Shown here: positions 11,249 to 22,253 of the stretch, piece after piece
Position numbering within the stretch: position 1 is the stretch's first letter
How the letters are laid out: each line of letters opens with the position of its first letter
Assembly: GCA_024278975.1 (NCBI GenBank)
Contig: JAJRSD010000066.1
Span: 23,665 to 87,664 of the forward strand
DNA from: Bacteroidota bacterium
GTDB taxonomy: Bacteria > Bacteroidota > Bacteroidia > Bacteroidales > Prolixibacteraceae
Direction: 5' to 3'
Length of the DNA stretch: 64,000 bases
Notes under the pieces: model-generated
Told to the model about the DNA's origin: nothing
Seen by the model: only the letters and a program-made list of their open reading frames with translations
The model's database searches: none
Translations under genes and position numbers: made by a program

Positions 11249-11296
11249 GTTCTTGTCTTTTTGAGAAAATAGAAAAATCAATTTTTAGAACCCACC
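11249..11296 (+). repeat. Imperfect direct repeat copy 2 (~48 bp), just upstream of the molybdopterin oxidoreductase gene
   Basis: GTTCTTgtCTTTTTGAGAAAAtagAAAAATCAATTTTTAGAACCCACC. Confidence 0.75.
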
Positions 11297-11318
11297 ATAA
11301 TTTAAAAACTTTATTTAA

Positions 11319-13538
11319 ATGGCATTATCATCAAGAAGGAAATTTTTAAAAATATCTACCGGAACAATTACAGGTATTGTTGCTACATCAGCACTAAGCC
11401 CAGTTGTAACAGGATGTAAGTTTATTGAAGAAAAAACTAAACGTAATGTAAAAGATATTAAAAAAACACCAACTATGTGTGACGTTTGTTTTTGGAAATG
11501 TGGAGCGATTGCCCACTTGGATAATGGCAAATTATGGAAAATTGAGGGAAATCCAAATGACCCCCTCAGCAATGGTCGACTTTGTCCTAGAGGTACTGGA
11601 GGAATCGGAGTAAACTCTTCTAAGGATAGACTAACATCCCCATTAATTAGAAAAAATGTTAATGGTAAAGATCAATGGATTGAGGTTACATGGGGTGAAG
11701 CATTGGATTACATTGCTGAAAAGATGAAGATTATCAAATCGAAGTATGGGCCTGAATCTATGGCACTTTTCTCTCATGGCAGCAGCAAGTTCTTCGATCA
11801 TTTAATTAATGCTTATGGATCAAGGAATACGTGTGCTCCGGCTTATGCACAATGCCGTGGTCCCAGAGAAATTGGTTTTCAATTAACATTTGGAGATTCG
11901 ATTAACTCACCTGAACGTACCGATATTGAAAATGCAAAATGTATCACACTAATAGGTAGCCATCTTGGTGAAAACATGCACAATTCTCAGGTTCAGGAAT
12001 TCTCAAAAGCCATTGAAAAAGGCGCATCAATTATTGTAGTGGATCCACGGTTCTCCGTTGCTGCCAGTAAAGCTAAATATTATTTACCGATTAAACCTGG
12101 CACCGACATGGCACTTATTCTTGCATGGATAAATGTTATTGTAAAAGAAAAATTATATGATGTTGAATATGTCGAAAAATATGGATATGGCTTTGATGAA
12201 TTTGTGGTAGAAATTGAAGACAATACTCCCGAATGGGCTAGTACTATAACTGAAATTGATACCCAGCTTATAGTTGATACCGCACATGAAATGGCTAGGT
12301 ATAAACCTGCTACCTTGGTTCATCCGGGCAGACATGTTACTTGGTATGGTGATGATACACAGAGAAGCCGAGCCATTGCATTATTGAATGCCCTTTTAGG
12401 TAGTTGGGGAAGAAAAGGTGGGTTTTATTTCCCCTCTGTATATGAAATTCCCAAATACAAATACAAGCCATATCCAAGTTCTGAAACTCCAAATATTGAT
12501 GAGGCAAACAAAACCTATCCTTTTCTAACACCAGGTATGGGGCTGTCTACTGATATTAGGAAAGCTACAATCACAGAAAAGCCTTATCCTGTAAAAGGTT
12601 GGTTTGTATATGCTACAAATCTGCTCGGATCTTTGCCAAATCAGGAAGAGACAATTAAGGCTATCAAGAAATTGGATTTATTGGTAGTTGTTGATATCGT
12701 TCCCAGTGAAATTGCTGAATGGGCTGATGTTGTTTTACCAGAATCAACTTATTTGGAACGATATGATGAATTAAATACTGACCCCTTTAAAATAAATTAT
12801 GTTTCTCTTCGTCAGCCGGTTGTTGAATCCCCAAATAATCAAAAACCTAGTTGGTGGATTGCCAAAAAGCTAGCTGAAAAATTGGATCTTGGTGAGTATT
12901 TTCCTTGGAAAGATTGTGAAGAATATCTTGATACGCGTTTAAAGGCAGCTGGTCTCAGTCTGGCTGAGTTGAAAGAAAAAGGTGTTATTACTGGTAAACA
13001 AAATCCTCTTTACATTGAAGAAGGTATTGAACCTAAATTTAAAACACCTTCGGGTAAAATTGAATTTTATTCATTACAATTGAAAGAGAAAGGATTTGAT
13101 CCGGTACCTAAATACACTCCCACGGAAGAACCACCTGATGGTCATTTCAGATTGTTGTTTGGAAGAGCACCGGTTCACACATTCGGTAAAACTCAATCTT
13201 ACGGATATCTGAAAGAGTTGATGCCAGAAAATGAAGTGTGGATAAACTCTAATGTAGCTAACAATTTTGGATTAAAGTCTGGAGACAGAGTGAAACTTAA
13301 AAATACGGAAGGCATAGTTACCGATCCTGTTCTAGTAAAAGCCACAGAAAGAATACGAACCGATTGTGTTTACTTAGTTCATGGTTTTGGCCAGCAATCA
13401 AAAGCATTAAAATCTACATATAAAATCGGAGCCAGTGATGCTCAGCTTACTTCAAAATATAAAATGGATCCAATAATGGGCGGAACGGGAATGAATATAA
13501 ATTTTGTGTCAATAGAAAAGGAGGAATACAATGGCTAA
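11319..13538 (+). CDS. Molybdopterin-dependent oxidoreductase catalytic subunit (DMSO reductase superfamily, PsrA/PhsA-like), Tat signal
   Basis: SSRRKFLKIS Tat-like motif; CDVCFWKCGAIAHLDNGKLWKIEGNPNDPLSNGRLCPRG Fe-S motif; C-terminal molydop_binding domain. Confidence 0.95.
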   Translation: MALSSRRKFLKISTGTITGIVATSALSPVVTGCKFIEEKTKRNVKDIKKTPTMCDVCFWKCGAIAHLDNGKLWKIEGNPNDPLSNGRLCPRGTGGIGVNSSKDRLTSPLIRKNVNGKDQWIEVTWGEALDYIAEKMKIIKSKYGPESMALFSHGSSKFFDHLINAYGSRNTCAPAYAQCRGPREIGFQLTFGDSINSPERTDIENAKCITLIGSHLGENMHNSQVQEFSKAIEKGASIIVVDPRFSVAASKAKYYLPIKPGTDMALILAWINVIVKEKLYDVEYVEKYGYGFDEFVVEIEDNTPEWASTITEIDTQLIVDTAHEMARYKPATLVHPGRHVTWYGDDTQRSRAIALLNALLGSWGRKGGFYFPSVYEIPKYKYKPYPSSETPNIDEANKTYPFLTPGMGLSTDIRKATITEKPYPVKGWFVYATNLLGSLPNQEETIKAIKKLDLLVVVDIVPSEIAEWADVVLPESTYLERYDELNTDPFKINYVSLRQPVVESPNNQKPSWWIAKKLAEKLDLGEYFPWKDCEEYLDTRLKAAGLSLAELKEKGVITGKQNPLYIEEGIEPKFKTPSGKIEFYSLQLKEKGFDPVPKYTPTEEPPDGHFRLLFGRAPVHTFGKTQSYGYLKELMPENEVWINSNVANNFGLKSGDRVKLKNTEGIVTDPVLVKATERIRTDCVYLVHGFGQQSKALKSTYKIGASDAQLTSKYKMDPIMGGTGMNINFVSIEKEEYNG

Positions 13539-14070
13539 ATTTGGAATGGTAATAGATACAAATACATGCGTTGGTTGCATGGATTGTGTGGTGGCCTGCC
13601 AAACTGAAAACAATGTTCCTGAGGGATTTTGTAGAGACTGGATTACCACGGAGGCAAAAGGAAGTTTTCCTACCATTGATATGGAAATAAGATCGGAACG
13701 ATGCAATCATTGCGAAATACCTCCTTGCGTTCCATGTTGTCCTACAGGAGCAAGTCACGTAAGTGATATAGGTGGAATTGTTCTTGTAGAACACAATAAA
13801 TGCATAGGCTGTAAAGCATGTATTACAGCTTGCCCTTATGATGCGAGATACATACATCCTGATGGTTATGCAGAGAAGTGTACCTTCTGTGTTCATAGGG
13901 TCAACGAGGGTATAGACCCTGCGTGTGTTTCTGTATGCCCTACAAAATGTATGCATTTTGGAGATTTGGACGATCCGAACAGCGAGGTAAATAAATTATT
14001 AAATTCCCGCAAACATCATTCATTATTACGAGAAGCGGGAACTAAACCGAATATTTTATATTTAACATAA
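13531..14070 (+). CDS. 4Fe-4S ferredoxin electron-transfer subunit (NrfC/PsrB-like)
   Basis: Four Cys clusters: CVGCMDCVVACQ, CNHCEIPPCVPCCP, CIGCKACITACPYD, CTFCVHR; overlaps the previous CDS by 8 nt. Confidence 0.96.
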   Translation: MAKFGMVIDTNTCVGCMDCVVACQTENNVPEGFCRDWITTEAKGSFPTIDMEIRSERCNHCEIPPCVPCCPTGASHVSDIGGIVLVEHNKCIGCKACITACPYDARYIHPDGYAEKCTFCVHRVNEGIDPACVSVCPTKCMHFGDLDDPNSEVNKLLNSRKHHSLLREAGTKPNILYLT

Positions 14071-14081
14071 AAAAAGAAGTA

Positions 14082-15011
14082 ATGAACGAAATTACCATAA
14101 CAAGGAATAACGAATTAATTGACCCTTTGCTACATGTTTGGAGTTGGGAAATTCCTGTCTATCTATTTCTTGGGGGTTTAGTGGCAGGGATGATGATAAT
14201 TGCAGGATATTTTCTGTATACTGGTCGGAATAAAAAATCTAAATCTTCAAGTTCATTCATACCCTTTGTCAGCTTTGCCCTATTAAGCCTGGGAATGATT
14301 GCTCTTTTTCTTGATCTTGAAAACAAACTTTATGTTTGGCGACTCTATACAACTTTTGAAATAACTTCCCCAATGTCATGGGGCTCGTGGATATTGTTAT
14401 TAATTTACCCAATATTGATTGTAGGTATGATAATTGGTTTGCCTGATAAGTATATCGAAAAGTATTCCTTTCTTAGAAGTATCAGGACGTTTTTTGTAAC
14501 AAAAACATCTCGTGTTAAAGCCCTGGGAATGCTGTACATATTATTTGGCGTAATGCTTGGCATGTATACTGGAGTGTTGTTAAGTTCCATGGGTGCACGC
14601 CCACTCTGGAGTACATCTATATTATGGGTGCTTTTCCTTAGTTCAGGTATATCTGGAGGAGCTGCATTGGTTCATATGATTACCAAAGACAAGTACGAAA
14701 GTGATTTGCTTTTGAAGGCAGATAATATCTTTTTGTCAATAGAATTAGTGGTGATTATAATGATGCTAGTAAGCTTAGTTAGTACCTCAGAAGTTCACAT
14801 GAATGCAGCAATGTTATTAATTAGTGGAGAATACGCTATTAGATTTTGGGTTCTTGTGGTAGGACTTGGAATTTTGGTTCCATTAATAATACAAATACTA
14901 ACTGTAAATAACATCGTAAAACATATTGTGATTGCTCCTATAATGGTAATACTGGGGGGATTGGCGCTCAGGTTTATTATTGTGGCAGCAGGGCAACTCA
15001 GTCATTGGTAA
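14082..15011 (+). CDS. nrfD: NrfD/PsrC-like polytopic membrane subunit
   Basis: 309 aa membrane protein; WSWEIPVYLFLGGLVAGMMIIAG; directly downstream of the Fe-S subunit. Confidence 0.93.
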   Translation: MNEITITRNNELIDPLLHVWSWEIPVYLFLGGLVAGMMIIAGYFLYTGRNKKSKSSSSFIPFVSFALLSLGMIALFLDLENKLYVWRLYTTFEITSPMSWGSWILLLIYPILIVGMIIGLPDKYIEKYSFLRSIRTFFVTKTSRVKALGMLYILFGVMLGMYTGVLLSSMGARPLWSTSILWVLFLSSGISGGAALVHMITKDKYESDLLLKADNIFLSIELVVIIMMLVSLVSTSEVHMNAAMLLISGEYAIRFWVLVVGLGILVPLIIQILTVNNIVKHIVIAPIMVILGGLALRFIIVAAGQLSHW

Positions 15012-15228
15012 CTTTGGAAATAAATACTAATACCATTTAATAAAATCAATTTACCTCTAATTATTTTAGATGTTAAGTCACTATTATCCACTCAAAATAA
15101 TCTGATTGTCAATTATTTATGACAATGTTCCTTGAAATTATTGTAATCTATATTTTAAACAATTCATTAACAGGTGTTTTATCCAATTCAAAAAATAAAT
15201 GTGAAATCAACGTTAGCAGTATCAATTT

Positions 15229-15807
15229 TTGGAAAAGCAGTTGGAGAAACAACTAAAGTCGGAATTTTTCTACAACCAGATTTATAAATCTATGAACAAA
15301 CGATTTCCACGAGAGAGTTTCGTGAATTTTTATTCTCCCGACGAAGCTGAAAAAGTAAAATTAAACCAACCCGATTTTGTTGTTCGGATTGAATTTTACG
15401 ACTTTACAGTGGGAAACACCGAACACAATGAAGTTGAAGAAATTGTAAAGCACAAAATTGAAATTCCGGCAACCGACTCAACACGGGCAAAACACATAAA
15501 TTACGAAGCAAAACTTAAAACTTTCACCGACAAGGTTATTTCCGAAGGAGTAGTTAACCTGAAAATTATTGATTTTAAAGCCGACAAAATTATGCGGAAA
15601 CAGCAAATTCCGGGATCGTTTGTATGGATAAACGACTATGCAATTTATGTGGGCGACGAGGAGGCACTCAATAACCAACAATTAGATCTCACAAAACGAA
15701 AAGCTCTGCCATTACCACCAAAACAAGATCTGTTTGTTGAGTTTACGGGGCCAATTTACGACCGGGTTACACAACGTCTGCGAAATTTTTTTAGCGATTA
15801 CGATTAA
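15229..15807 (+). CDS. Hypothetical protein (TTG start or 5'-truncated)
   Basis: 192-aa ORF with coding-like composition; only a TTG start, with an in-frame TAG a few codons upstream. Confidence 0.55.
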   Translation: MEKQLEKQLKSEFFYNQIYKSMNKRFPRESFVNFYSPDEAEKVKLNQPDFVVRIEFYDFTVGNTEHNEVEEIVKHKIEIPATDSTRAKHINYEAKLKTFTDKVISEGVVNLKIIDFKADKIMRKQQIPGSFVWINDYAIYVGDEEALNNQQLDLTKRKALPLPPKQDLFVEFTGPIYDRVTQRLRNFFSDYD

Positions 15808-15816
15808 AAGAATAAG

Positions 15817-18072
15817 ATGATCAATTTTTTAAAAACTGAATACAACTTTATCAATCCCAAAATCAAAAAACTGGTTGGGTACGATATTGTTAACTATAAA
15901 GTTGAAACCGATTCAGAAAACTACATCCTAAAAGTTTATCCCAATAAAAAGGAAGAGATTGATTTGGCAAATGCAGAAAATGAAATTTTGTTACATCTTC
16001 AAAAACAGCAAAACAACCGGTTTCCAAAGCCAATAAAAAATCAAGACAACAAGTTTATAACTACTTTCAAAGAAAATAACACAGAAAAAACAGTCCGTTT
16101 ATTAACTTATCTCGAAGGAGAATTTTTGGGTGAAACAGAACACTCTGCAAGGCTTTTTAAATCGTTTGGCAAGTTTTTAGCCGAGATAGATTTGCAACTT
16201 CAAAATTGTAGAAACTATGTAATTGAAGCACGAACATTAAAATGGGATTTACAATATTTTTTAATGAATGAAAAATATTTAAAAGATATTTCAAATCCAT
16301 CTGATAGAAAAATTGCGGCCCACTTTTTTCAAAAATACAAAGAGAATGTAATTCCGGTTTTGCCCACACTTCGCAAACAAATTATCCACGACGATGCAAA
16401 TGAGTGGAACACCCTCGTTCAAAATAACCGTATTTCGGGGATAATTGATTTTGGCGATTTATGTTACACCCAACTAATTAACGAACTGGCAATTGCACTT
16501 GCATATTCGTTACTCGGTAAAAAAGAGCCGGTTAAGTGGGCTGTTCATATCGTTTTAGAATATCATAAAGTTTTGCCTCTCGAGAATAAAGAGATTGACA
16601 TATTATACTGGCTGATTGCAGCCCGGTTGTGTACAACAGTTTGTAATTCGGCTTACGAACGTATTCAACGCCCCGAAAACAGCTACATTCAAATTAGCGA
16701 AAAACCGGCATGGGAATTACTGAAAATTTGGGCTGCGATTAATCCAATATTTGTACGTAATGAGTTTCGAAAAGCGGCTGGATTTGAAATTCAAAAAACA
16801 AAAGAGATTGAAACTGTTAAAAAGAAGCGACTAAAATCGATAAGTTCTATTTTTTCAATCAGCTATAAAAAGCCAATTTACATGGAAAGTGCTGCATTTC
16901 AGTATATGTTCGACAAATACGGAAACAGCTATTTAGATGCTTATAATAATATTCCGCACGTGGGGCATTCGCACCCGCGGGTTGTGGAAGCCGGGCAAAA
17001 ACAGATGGCAAAACTAAATACCAACACCCGCTATTTATACGACTGGTTAAATAGCTATTCAGCAAATTTGCTAAACTACTTTCCAAAGCCGCTGAACAAA
17101 GTTTTTATGGTTAACTCGGGAAGCGCGGCCAGCGATTTGGCTTTGCGTTTAGCAAGAAACTTTACGAATAAAAGTAAAATTGCTGTGCTCGAATATGGTT
17201 ATCACGGAAATATGAAATCGACCATCGAAATTAGTCATTATAAATTTTCGGGTAAAGGAGGAAAAGGAACAAGTAAAAATGTAATGTGTTTGCCAATTCC
17301 CGATTCTTATCGTGGTGAATTCAGAGACGAAAAAGCCGGACTTTCTTATGCAAAAAGTGCCGTTCAGCAAATTAATAATTCAGATGAAAATATAGCAGCT
17401 TTTATTGCCGAACCAATTGTTGGTTGTGCCGGACAAGTTCCACTTGCAAAAGGTTATTTAAATGATGTTTATACTGCTGTCAGAAATCAGGGTGGTATTT
17501 GTATTTCAGACGAAGTGCAGACTGGTTTCGGCAGACTTGGCGACGTTTTTTGGGGATTTGAAAAACACAAAGTTATACCCGATATTGTAATACTTGGAAA
17601 ACCAATGGGCAACGGACATCCGATTGGCGCAGTAATTACAACCGACAAAATTGCCAGTGCATTTAATAACGGTATGGAATTTTTTAGCTCGTTCGGAGGA
17701 AACCCGGTTTCGTGTGCAATCGGGCAGGCAGTTCTCGATGTTATTGAAGAGGAACATTTGCAACAAAATGCAAAAAATGTTGGCGATTATTATATTCAGA
17801 AACTGAATGAACTTCAACTTAAATATGAATGTATTGGCGATGTTCGCGGCTCGGGACTGTTTATAGGATTTGAATTTGTAAAAAACAGATTAACACTTGA
17901 ACCAGATACCGAGCTGGCACAAAAGGTTAAAAATGAATTACGAAATAATCTCATTTTAGTTGATACCGACGGACCATATAACAGCGTAATAAAATTGAAA
18001 CCGCCGCTCTGTTTTACGAAGGAGAATGTGGATAAGGTTATTAGGGCAATTGATTCGATTTTACAAATCTAA
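15817..18072 (+). CDS. Fusion protein: APH-family phosphotransferase + class-III PLP aminotransferase/phospholyase
   Basis: N-terminal kinase motif [28 protein letters not shown]-terminal [41 protein letters not shown] (PLP Lys). Confidence 0.93.
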   Translation: MINFLKTEYNFINPKIKKLVGYDIVNYKVETDSENYILKVYPNKKEEIDLANAENEILLHLQKQQNNRFPKPIKNQDNKFITTFKENNTEKTVRLLTYLEGEFLGETEHSARLFKSFGKFLAEIDLQLQNCRNYVIEARTLKWDLQYFLMNEKYLKDISNPSDRKIAAHFFQKYKENVIPVLPTLRKQIIHDDANEWNTLVQNNRISGIIDFGDLCYTQLINELAIALAYSLLGKKEPVKWAVHIVLEYHKVLPLENKEIDILYWLIAARLCTTVCNSAYERIQRPENSYIQISEKPAWELLKIWAAINPIFVRNEFRKAAGFEIQKTKEIETVKKKRLKSISSIFSISYKKPIYMESAAFQYMFDKYGNSYLDAYNNIPHVGHSHPRVVEAGQKQMAKLNTNTRYLYDWLNSYSANLLNYFPKPLNKVFMVNSGSAASDLALRLARNFTNKSKIAVLEYGYHGNMKSTIEISHYKFSGKGGKGTSKNVMCLPIPDSYRGEFRDEKAGLSYAKSAVQQINNSDENIAAFIAEPIVGCAGQVPLAKGYLNDVYTAVRNQGGICISDEVQTGFGRLGDVFWGFEKHKVIPDIVILGKPMGNGHPIGAVITTDKIASAFNNGMEFFSSFGGNPVSCAIGQAVLDVIEEEHLQQNAKNVGDYYIQKLNELQLKYECIGDVRGSGLFIGFEFVKNRLTLEPDTELAQKVKNELRNNLILVDTDGPYNSVIKLKPPLCFTKENVDKVIRAIDSILQI

Positions 18073-18076
18073 ATCT

Positions 18077-19236
18077 TTAATTTTCCGAAATTATACTCCT
18101 TATTGTATAAAGGAGAGCATTGGCAATCTTGTCAGAACCTAAATCAGAAGGATGCACTCCATCAACAGCGCATTCATAATACTCATCGCCCAGCACTTTC
18201 GAGCCATCAAGGAAATAGATATTCTCATCACCTGCCGCTTCTCTTTCTTCAACTAAGTTTTTCTGAAAATCACGAAGTTCAAAATATGGTTTTGTAGTTG
18301 GGCTTCCGGGGAAATGCCGTGCATATCTTATTTTCGACATAATAAGAATAGGAGTTTCGGGATGCTCCTTACGAAGAATTTCGATAAAAGGATTCAATGT
18401 ATTTCTAAGTGTTTCTCCTGCATTGGCTTCGTAATCGAGAATAATAAAACTAACATCAGAAATCTGGTTAATAAGTTTTGCCACGGCTGGCTCACCTTTC
18501 CACTACCCGAAAACCCGAGGTTTACAAAATGTGCATCCAGTTTTCTACTCAATATATTTGAATATGCCATTCCGGGTCTTGTTACACAACCTCCCTGAGT
18601 AATAGACGTACCATAAATTACAATTTTGCCGGGAAATGAAAATGCAGTTGGTGCTTGTAAAATACTTCCCTGTTCAACACCTATTTGCAACGAATTTACG
18701 CCGTTATATAACGGGAAATTAATGGTAAACTGCCTGAGTTTATTGTCTTCCGAACTATATAACTCGTACTTATAATTTAACGAGTCGTGTGCAAAACGCG
18801 TAGTTTTCAAATAACGTTGAACTCCGTATTCTCTTATATATAAATCAAATCCACTTTGCCCAGTGGCCGGCATGTGATACATATTCGAACGACCACCAAT
18901 TTTAACATTCACCAAAATCTTTCTACTGTTTGTACTAAACCTTAGTTGTCCTCCCGCGGTGTGATTTGCCAGTCCTTCAACACTTTTTGTAATTTCCCAG
19001 TCGGGGTTAACCGGCAGGCGTCTGTAAACAGAATCCTGCTTAAACCATTCGAATCCCACCAAATCGAAAGGTTTTTCCTTTGCATCAAACCATACAATTC
19101 CATTTGCATCAGCTTTTTTCAAACTCATATTCGAATCCACTTTCCATGCAGATGATACTTGAGAAAAACCGGAGATGCTTATTCCAAAACAAAAAATCAG
19201 AATTAATACGCGGAAGTACATTAATTTAGTTGTCAT
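18077..19236 (-). pseudogene. SGNH/GDSL hydrolase split by a single frameshift
   Basis: ORFs 18394-19236 and 18077-18484 are two parts of one protein: ...IVIYGTSITQGG...LGFSGSGK | GEPAVAKLINQISDVSFIILDYEANAG...DGVHPSDLGSDKI. Adding one base to TTT at 18497-18499 restores the frame. Confidence 0.88.
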
Positions 19237-19662
19237 TATTTTTATTTATTAATTTGAATTAAGTATTACATATCAACAAAAACACACCAATATAAACCTT
19301 TTATTTTAAAAAAATGGTTATTCAAAAGCATGATAATAAATATTTTAATTGCAGTGTTAAAACATTTAAATATATGATTCTCGATGCTAATTCAATAAAT
19401 CCAATGATTTTTGACTCCCGCCACGAGAAACTGACCGAAAAGATAGTAGATTCAAAAGAAGAAAAAATTGTTGTACTGTTTGATGGCAGACATATTAAAG
19501 GGACAAAAAAACTATAAAAAAAAGAAGCTGCCAAAAATTAATAGTAACAACAAATTTATACGTTTCAAGCAAAAAATATTTTTTTAAGTTTAGAAAACGT
19601 GCTAATTTAGACCTGAATATTTCGTTATCTTTAAAATTTATAGAAACAGAGCAGTTTATGTT

Positions 19663-21087
19663 ATGATAACAACTCAAAATAACCTTGGATTATATACCGA
19701 TTTCTACGAGCTGACAATGGCTCAGGGATATTTTTTAAACGAAAAAAAAGACGACTCGGCTACATTCGATTATTTCTTTCGTACAAACCCCTATAAAGGA
19801 GGTTTTACCGTATTTGCAGGATTGTACGATTTTCTTGAAATACTCTCCAATTTTACATTTAGTAAAACAGATATTGAATATTTAAAAGGGCAGGGTTTAA
19901 AAACTGAGTTTTTAAAATACCTCAATAATTTTAAATTCGAAGGCAATATTTTCAGTGTCTCCGAAGGCGAAATTGTTTTCCCAAACGAACCTGTTTTACG
20001 AGTTGAGGGAAATATAATTGAATGCCAGATTATTGAAAGTGCACTGCTAAATATTCTGAATTTCGAATCGCTGATTGCCACAAAAGCATTCAGAATAAAA
20101 ATGGTTTCGGGCGATACTACATTCTCCGATTTCGGGTTACGGCGGGCACAGGGTTTCGGAGCTTTGCATGCAAGCCGGGCCGCTGTTATCGGTGGTGCAA
20201 CTTCAACCTCAAATGTTTTGGCAGGTAAACTTTTCGATATTCCCATAACAGGTACGCAGGCACACAGTTGGATTTTAAGTTTTGATGACGAGCTGGAAGC
20301 TTTTCGTGCTTTTGCCGAAGGAAACCCCGACAATACAGTTTTACTTGTCGATACTTTTAATACACTTAAAACAGGAATCCCAAATGCAATAATTATTGCC
20401 AAAGAGATGGAACAAAAAGGGCACCGGTTAAAAGCAATCAGACTCGACAGTGGCGATCTTGCCTACCTCAGCAAAAAAGCACGTAAAATGCTTGACGATG
20501 CGGGGTTGAATTATGTAAAAATAATTGCATCGAACCAGTTAAATGAATTTGTTGTAAAAAGCCTTTTACACGACCAGAATGCACCAATAGATGCATTTGG
20601 AATTGGTACCGAACTTATTACCGGCAAAAGCGATGCAGCACTCGACGGAGTATATAAACTGGCTGTTTTAAATAATTTGCCAAAAATGAAATTCTCTGAG
20701 AATATCGAAAAAGCAACACTCCCCGGAAAGAAGCAGCTAATCAGATATTTCGATGAAAACGGGAAATTTTATCGTGATGGAATTTTATGTTCCGATGAAA
20801 ACCCAGAAGATATAGATACAATATTTCATCCTGTTTATCCTGAAAAAAATACAGAAATTGCCAGTTTAAAACAGCAAATTCTAACCCAAAAAGTGGTTGA
20901 CAACGGAACTGTTTTATTGAAAAAAATCAATCCACAAAATATTCACAAATATTTAGAAGAACGTGCACAATTATTACCGGCAGAACACAAACGATTTATT
21001 AGCCCGCATTTATACAAAGTAGGAATCTCGAAAAAACTGATGGAAACCCGGAACACTTTAGTAAAAAAGTTGAAAACATTACATTAA
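19663..21087 (+). CDS. pncB: Nicotinate phosphoribosyltransferase
   Basis: 474 aa; LGLYTDFYELTMAQGYF, FSDFGLRRAQGFGALHASRAAVIGG, TGTQAHSWIL, RLDSGDLAYLSKKAR. Confidence 0.96.
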   Translation: MITTQNNLGLYTDFYELTMAQGYFLNEKKDDSATFDYFFRTNPYKGGFTVFAGLYDFLEILSNFTFSKTDIEYLKGQGLKTEFLKYLNNFKFEGNIFSVSEGEIVFPNEPVLRVEGNIIECQIIESALLNILNFESLIATKAFRIKMVSGDTTFSDFGLRRAQGFGALHASRAAVIGGATSTSNVLAGKLFDIPITGTQAHSWILSFDDELEAFRAFAEGNPDNTVLLVDTFNTLKTGIPNAIIIAKEMEQKGHRLKAIRLDSGDLAYLSKKARKMLDDAGLNYVKIIASNQLNEFVVKSLLHDQNAPIDAFGIGTELITGKSDAALDGVYKLAVLNNLPKMKFSENIEKATLPGKKQLIRYFDENGKFYRDGILCSDENPEDIDTIFHPVYPEKNTEIASLKQQILTQKVVDNGTVLLKKINPQNIHKYLEERAQLLPAEHKRFISPHLYKVGISKKLMETRNTLVKKLKTLH

Positions 21088-21108
21088 GGGAACTTTAAAT
21101 AAATTTGT

Positions 21109-22209
21109 ATGAATGAAATTATCAGACCAACGCTAATTATCGACAAAGAGATTTGCTTGCGGAACATTGAAAATATGGCGGGGCGTGCTGCCAAATACAA
21201 TTTAAAATTCAGACCGCATTTTAAAACTCATCAGTCGGCAGAAGTTGGCGAATGGTTTAAACTTTTCGGGGTCGATGCAATTACTGTTTCGTCGGTGCAA
21301 ATGGCTGAATATTTTGCTGCAAACGGATGGAAAGATATTACAATTGCATTTTCGGTTAACATACTGGAGATTGAAAATATTAATAGTATGGCTGCAAGTA
21401 TAAAATTAAATGTTTTGGTCGAAAACAGGGAGGCGGCAAAAGTTCTTGCAGAGAAAATAAAATATCCTCTCGGAGTTTATATAAAAATAGACACCGGAGC
21501 ACATCGTACCGGAATCTCTCCATCAAAAACCAGTACAATAAATGCCATCCTCAAAAAACTTTCGCCAAACAAAAAGCTAACATTTAAGGGCTTTTTAACT
21601 CATGCGGGGCATACTTACAAAGCCAAATCTACCAACGATATTTTTAGCCGTCATTTCGATACTTTGCTGAAACTTAAATCGCTTAAACAGAAGTACAAAA
21701 AAGACTTTCCTCTGATTGAAATTAGTATTGGCGACACACCCGCTGCAAGTATCTGTACAACATTTGATGGAGTTGACGAAATTCGCCCGGGCAACTTTAT
21801 CTTTTACGATTTAATGCAATTAAATTTGGGCGTTTGCACAACTGAAAATATTGCAGTAAAAATGGTTTGTCCGGTAGTTTCGAAACATATTTTACGTAAC
21901 GAAATTGTAATTTATGGTGGCGCTGTTCATCTATCGAAAGAGTGGATTACAAATATAAATGGCAAGCAAACATTTGGAAGGATAATAATCAAAAAAGATG
22001 GAGATAGAATTCTACTCGATCCGCTAAATTATGTTTCCAAACTTTCGCAGGAGCACGGTATTTTAAAGGTAATTCACAACCAATTTAAAAATTTTGATGT
22101 TGGCGATTTAGTTGAGATTATTCCTGTACACTCGTGCCTGACTGCAAATTTAATGGGACATTATCAAACTACCGATGGCGAAATAATTTCTATGATGCCG
22201 AAGTATTGA
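21109..22209 (+). CDS. D-threonine aldolase/D-serine dehydratase-like PLP enzyme (alanine racemase N-terminal fold)
   Basis: 366 aa; RPHFKTHQSAEVGEWF, KIDTGAHRTGI, SIGDTPAAS, DEIRPGNFIFYDLMQ, PVHSCLTANLM. Confidence 0.9.
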   Translation: MNEIIRPTLIIDKEICLRNIENMAGRAAKYNLKFRPHFKTHQSAEVGEWFKLFGVDAITVSSVQMAEYFAANGWKDITIAFSVNILEIENINSMAASIKLNVLVENREAAKVLAEKIKYPLGVYIKIDTGAHRTGISPSKTSTINAILKKLSPNKKLTFKGFLTHAGHTYKAKSTNDIFSRHFDTLLKLKSLKQKYKKDFPLIEISIGDTPAASICTTFDGVDEIRPGNFIFYDLMQLNLGVCTTENIAVKMVCPVVSKHILRNEIVIYGGAVHLSKEWITNINGKQTFGRIIIKKDGDRILLDPLNYVSKLSQEHGILKVIHNQFKNFDVGDLVEIIPVHSCLTANLMGHYQTTDGEIISMMPKY

Positions 22210-22253
22210 TTGGAAATTGATTTCAAAATTCAGAAATTATTCTAAAGTAATAT

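Noticed and set aside
15201-15289. Alternative frame VKSTLAVSIFGKAVGETTKVGIFLQPDL* overlapping the 15229 ORF
   Set aside because: Only 28 codons, no recognised family, and the longer overlapping frame is far more coding-like.
19314-19517. 67-aa plus-strand ORF upstream of pncB
   Set aside because: No recognisable motif or context; could be real but not supportable from sequence alone.
19791-20402. 203-aa minus-strand ORF
   Set aside because: Antisense to pncB, low-complexity Ser/Lys composition, no recognisable motif; shadow ORF of a well-supported gene.
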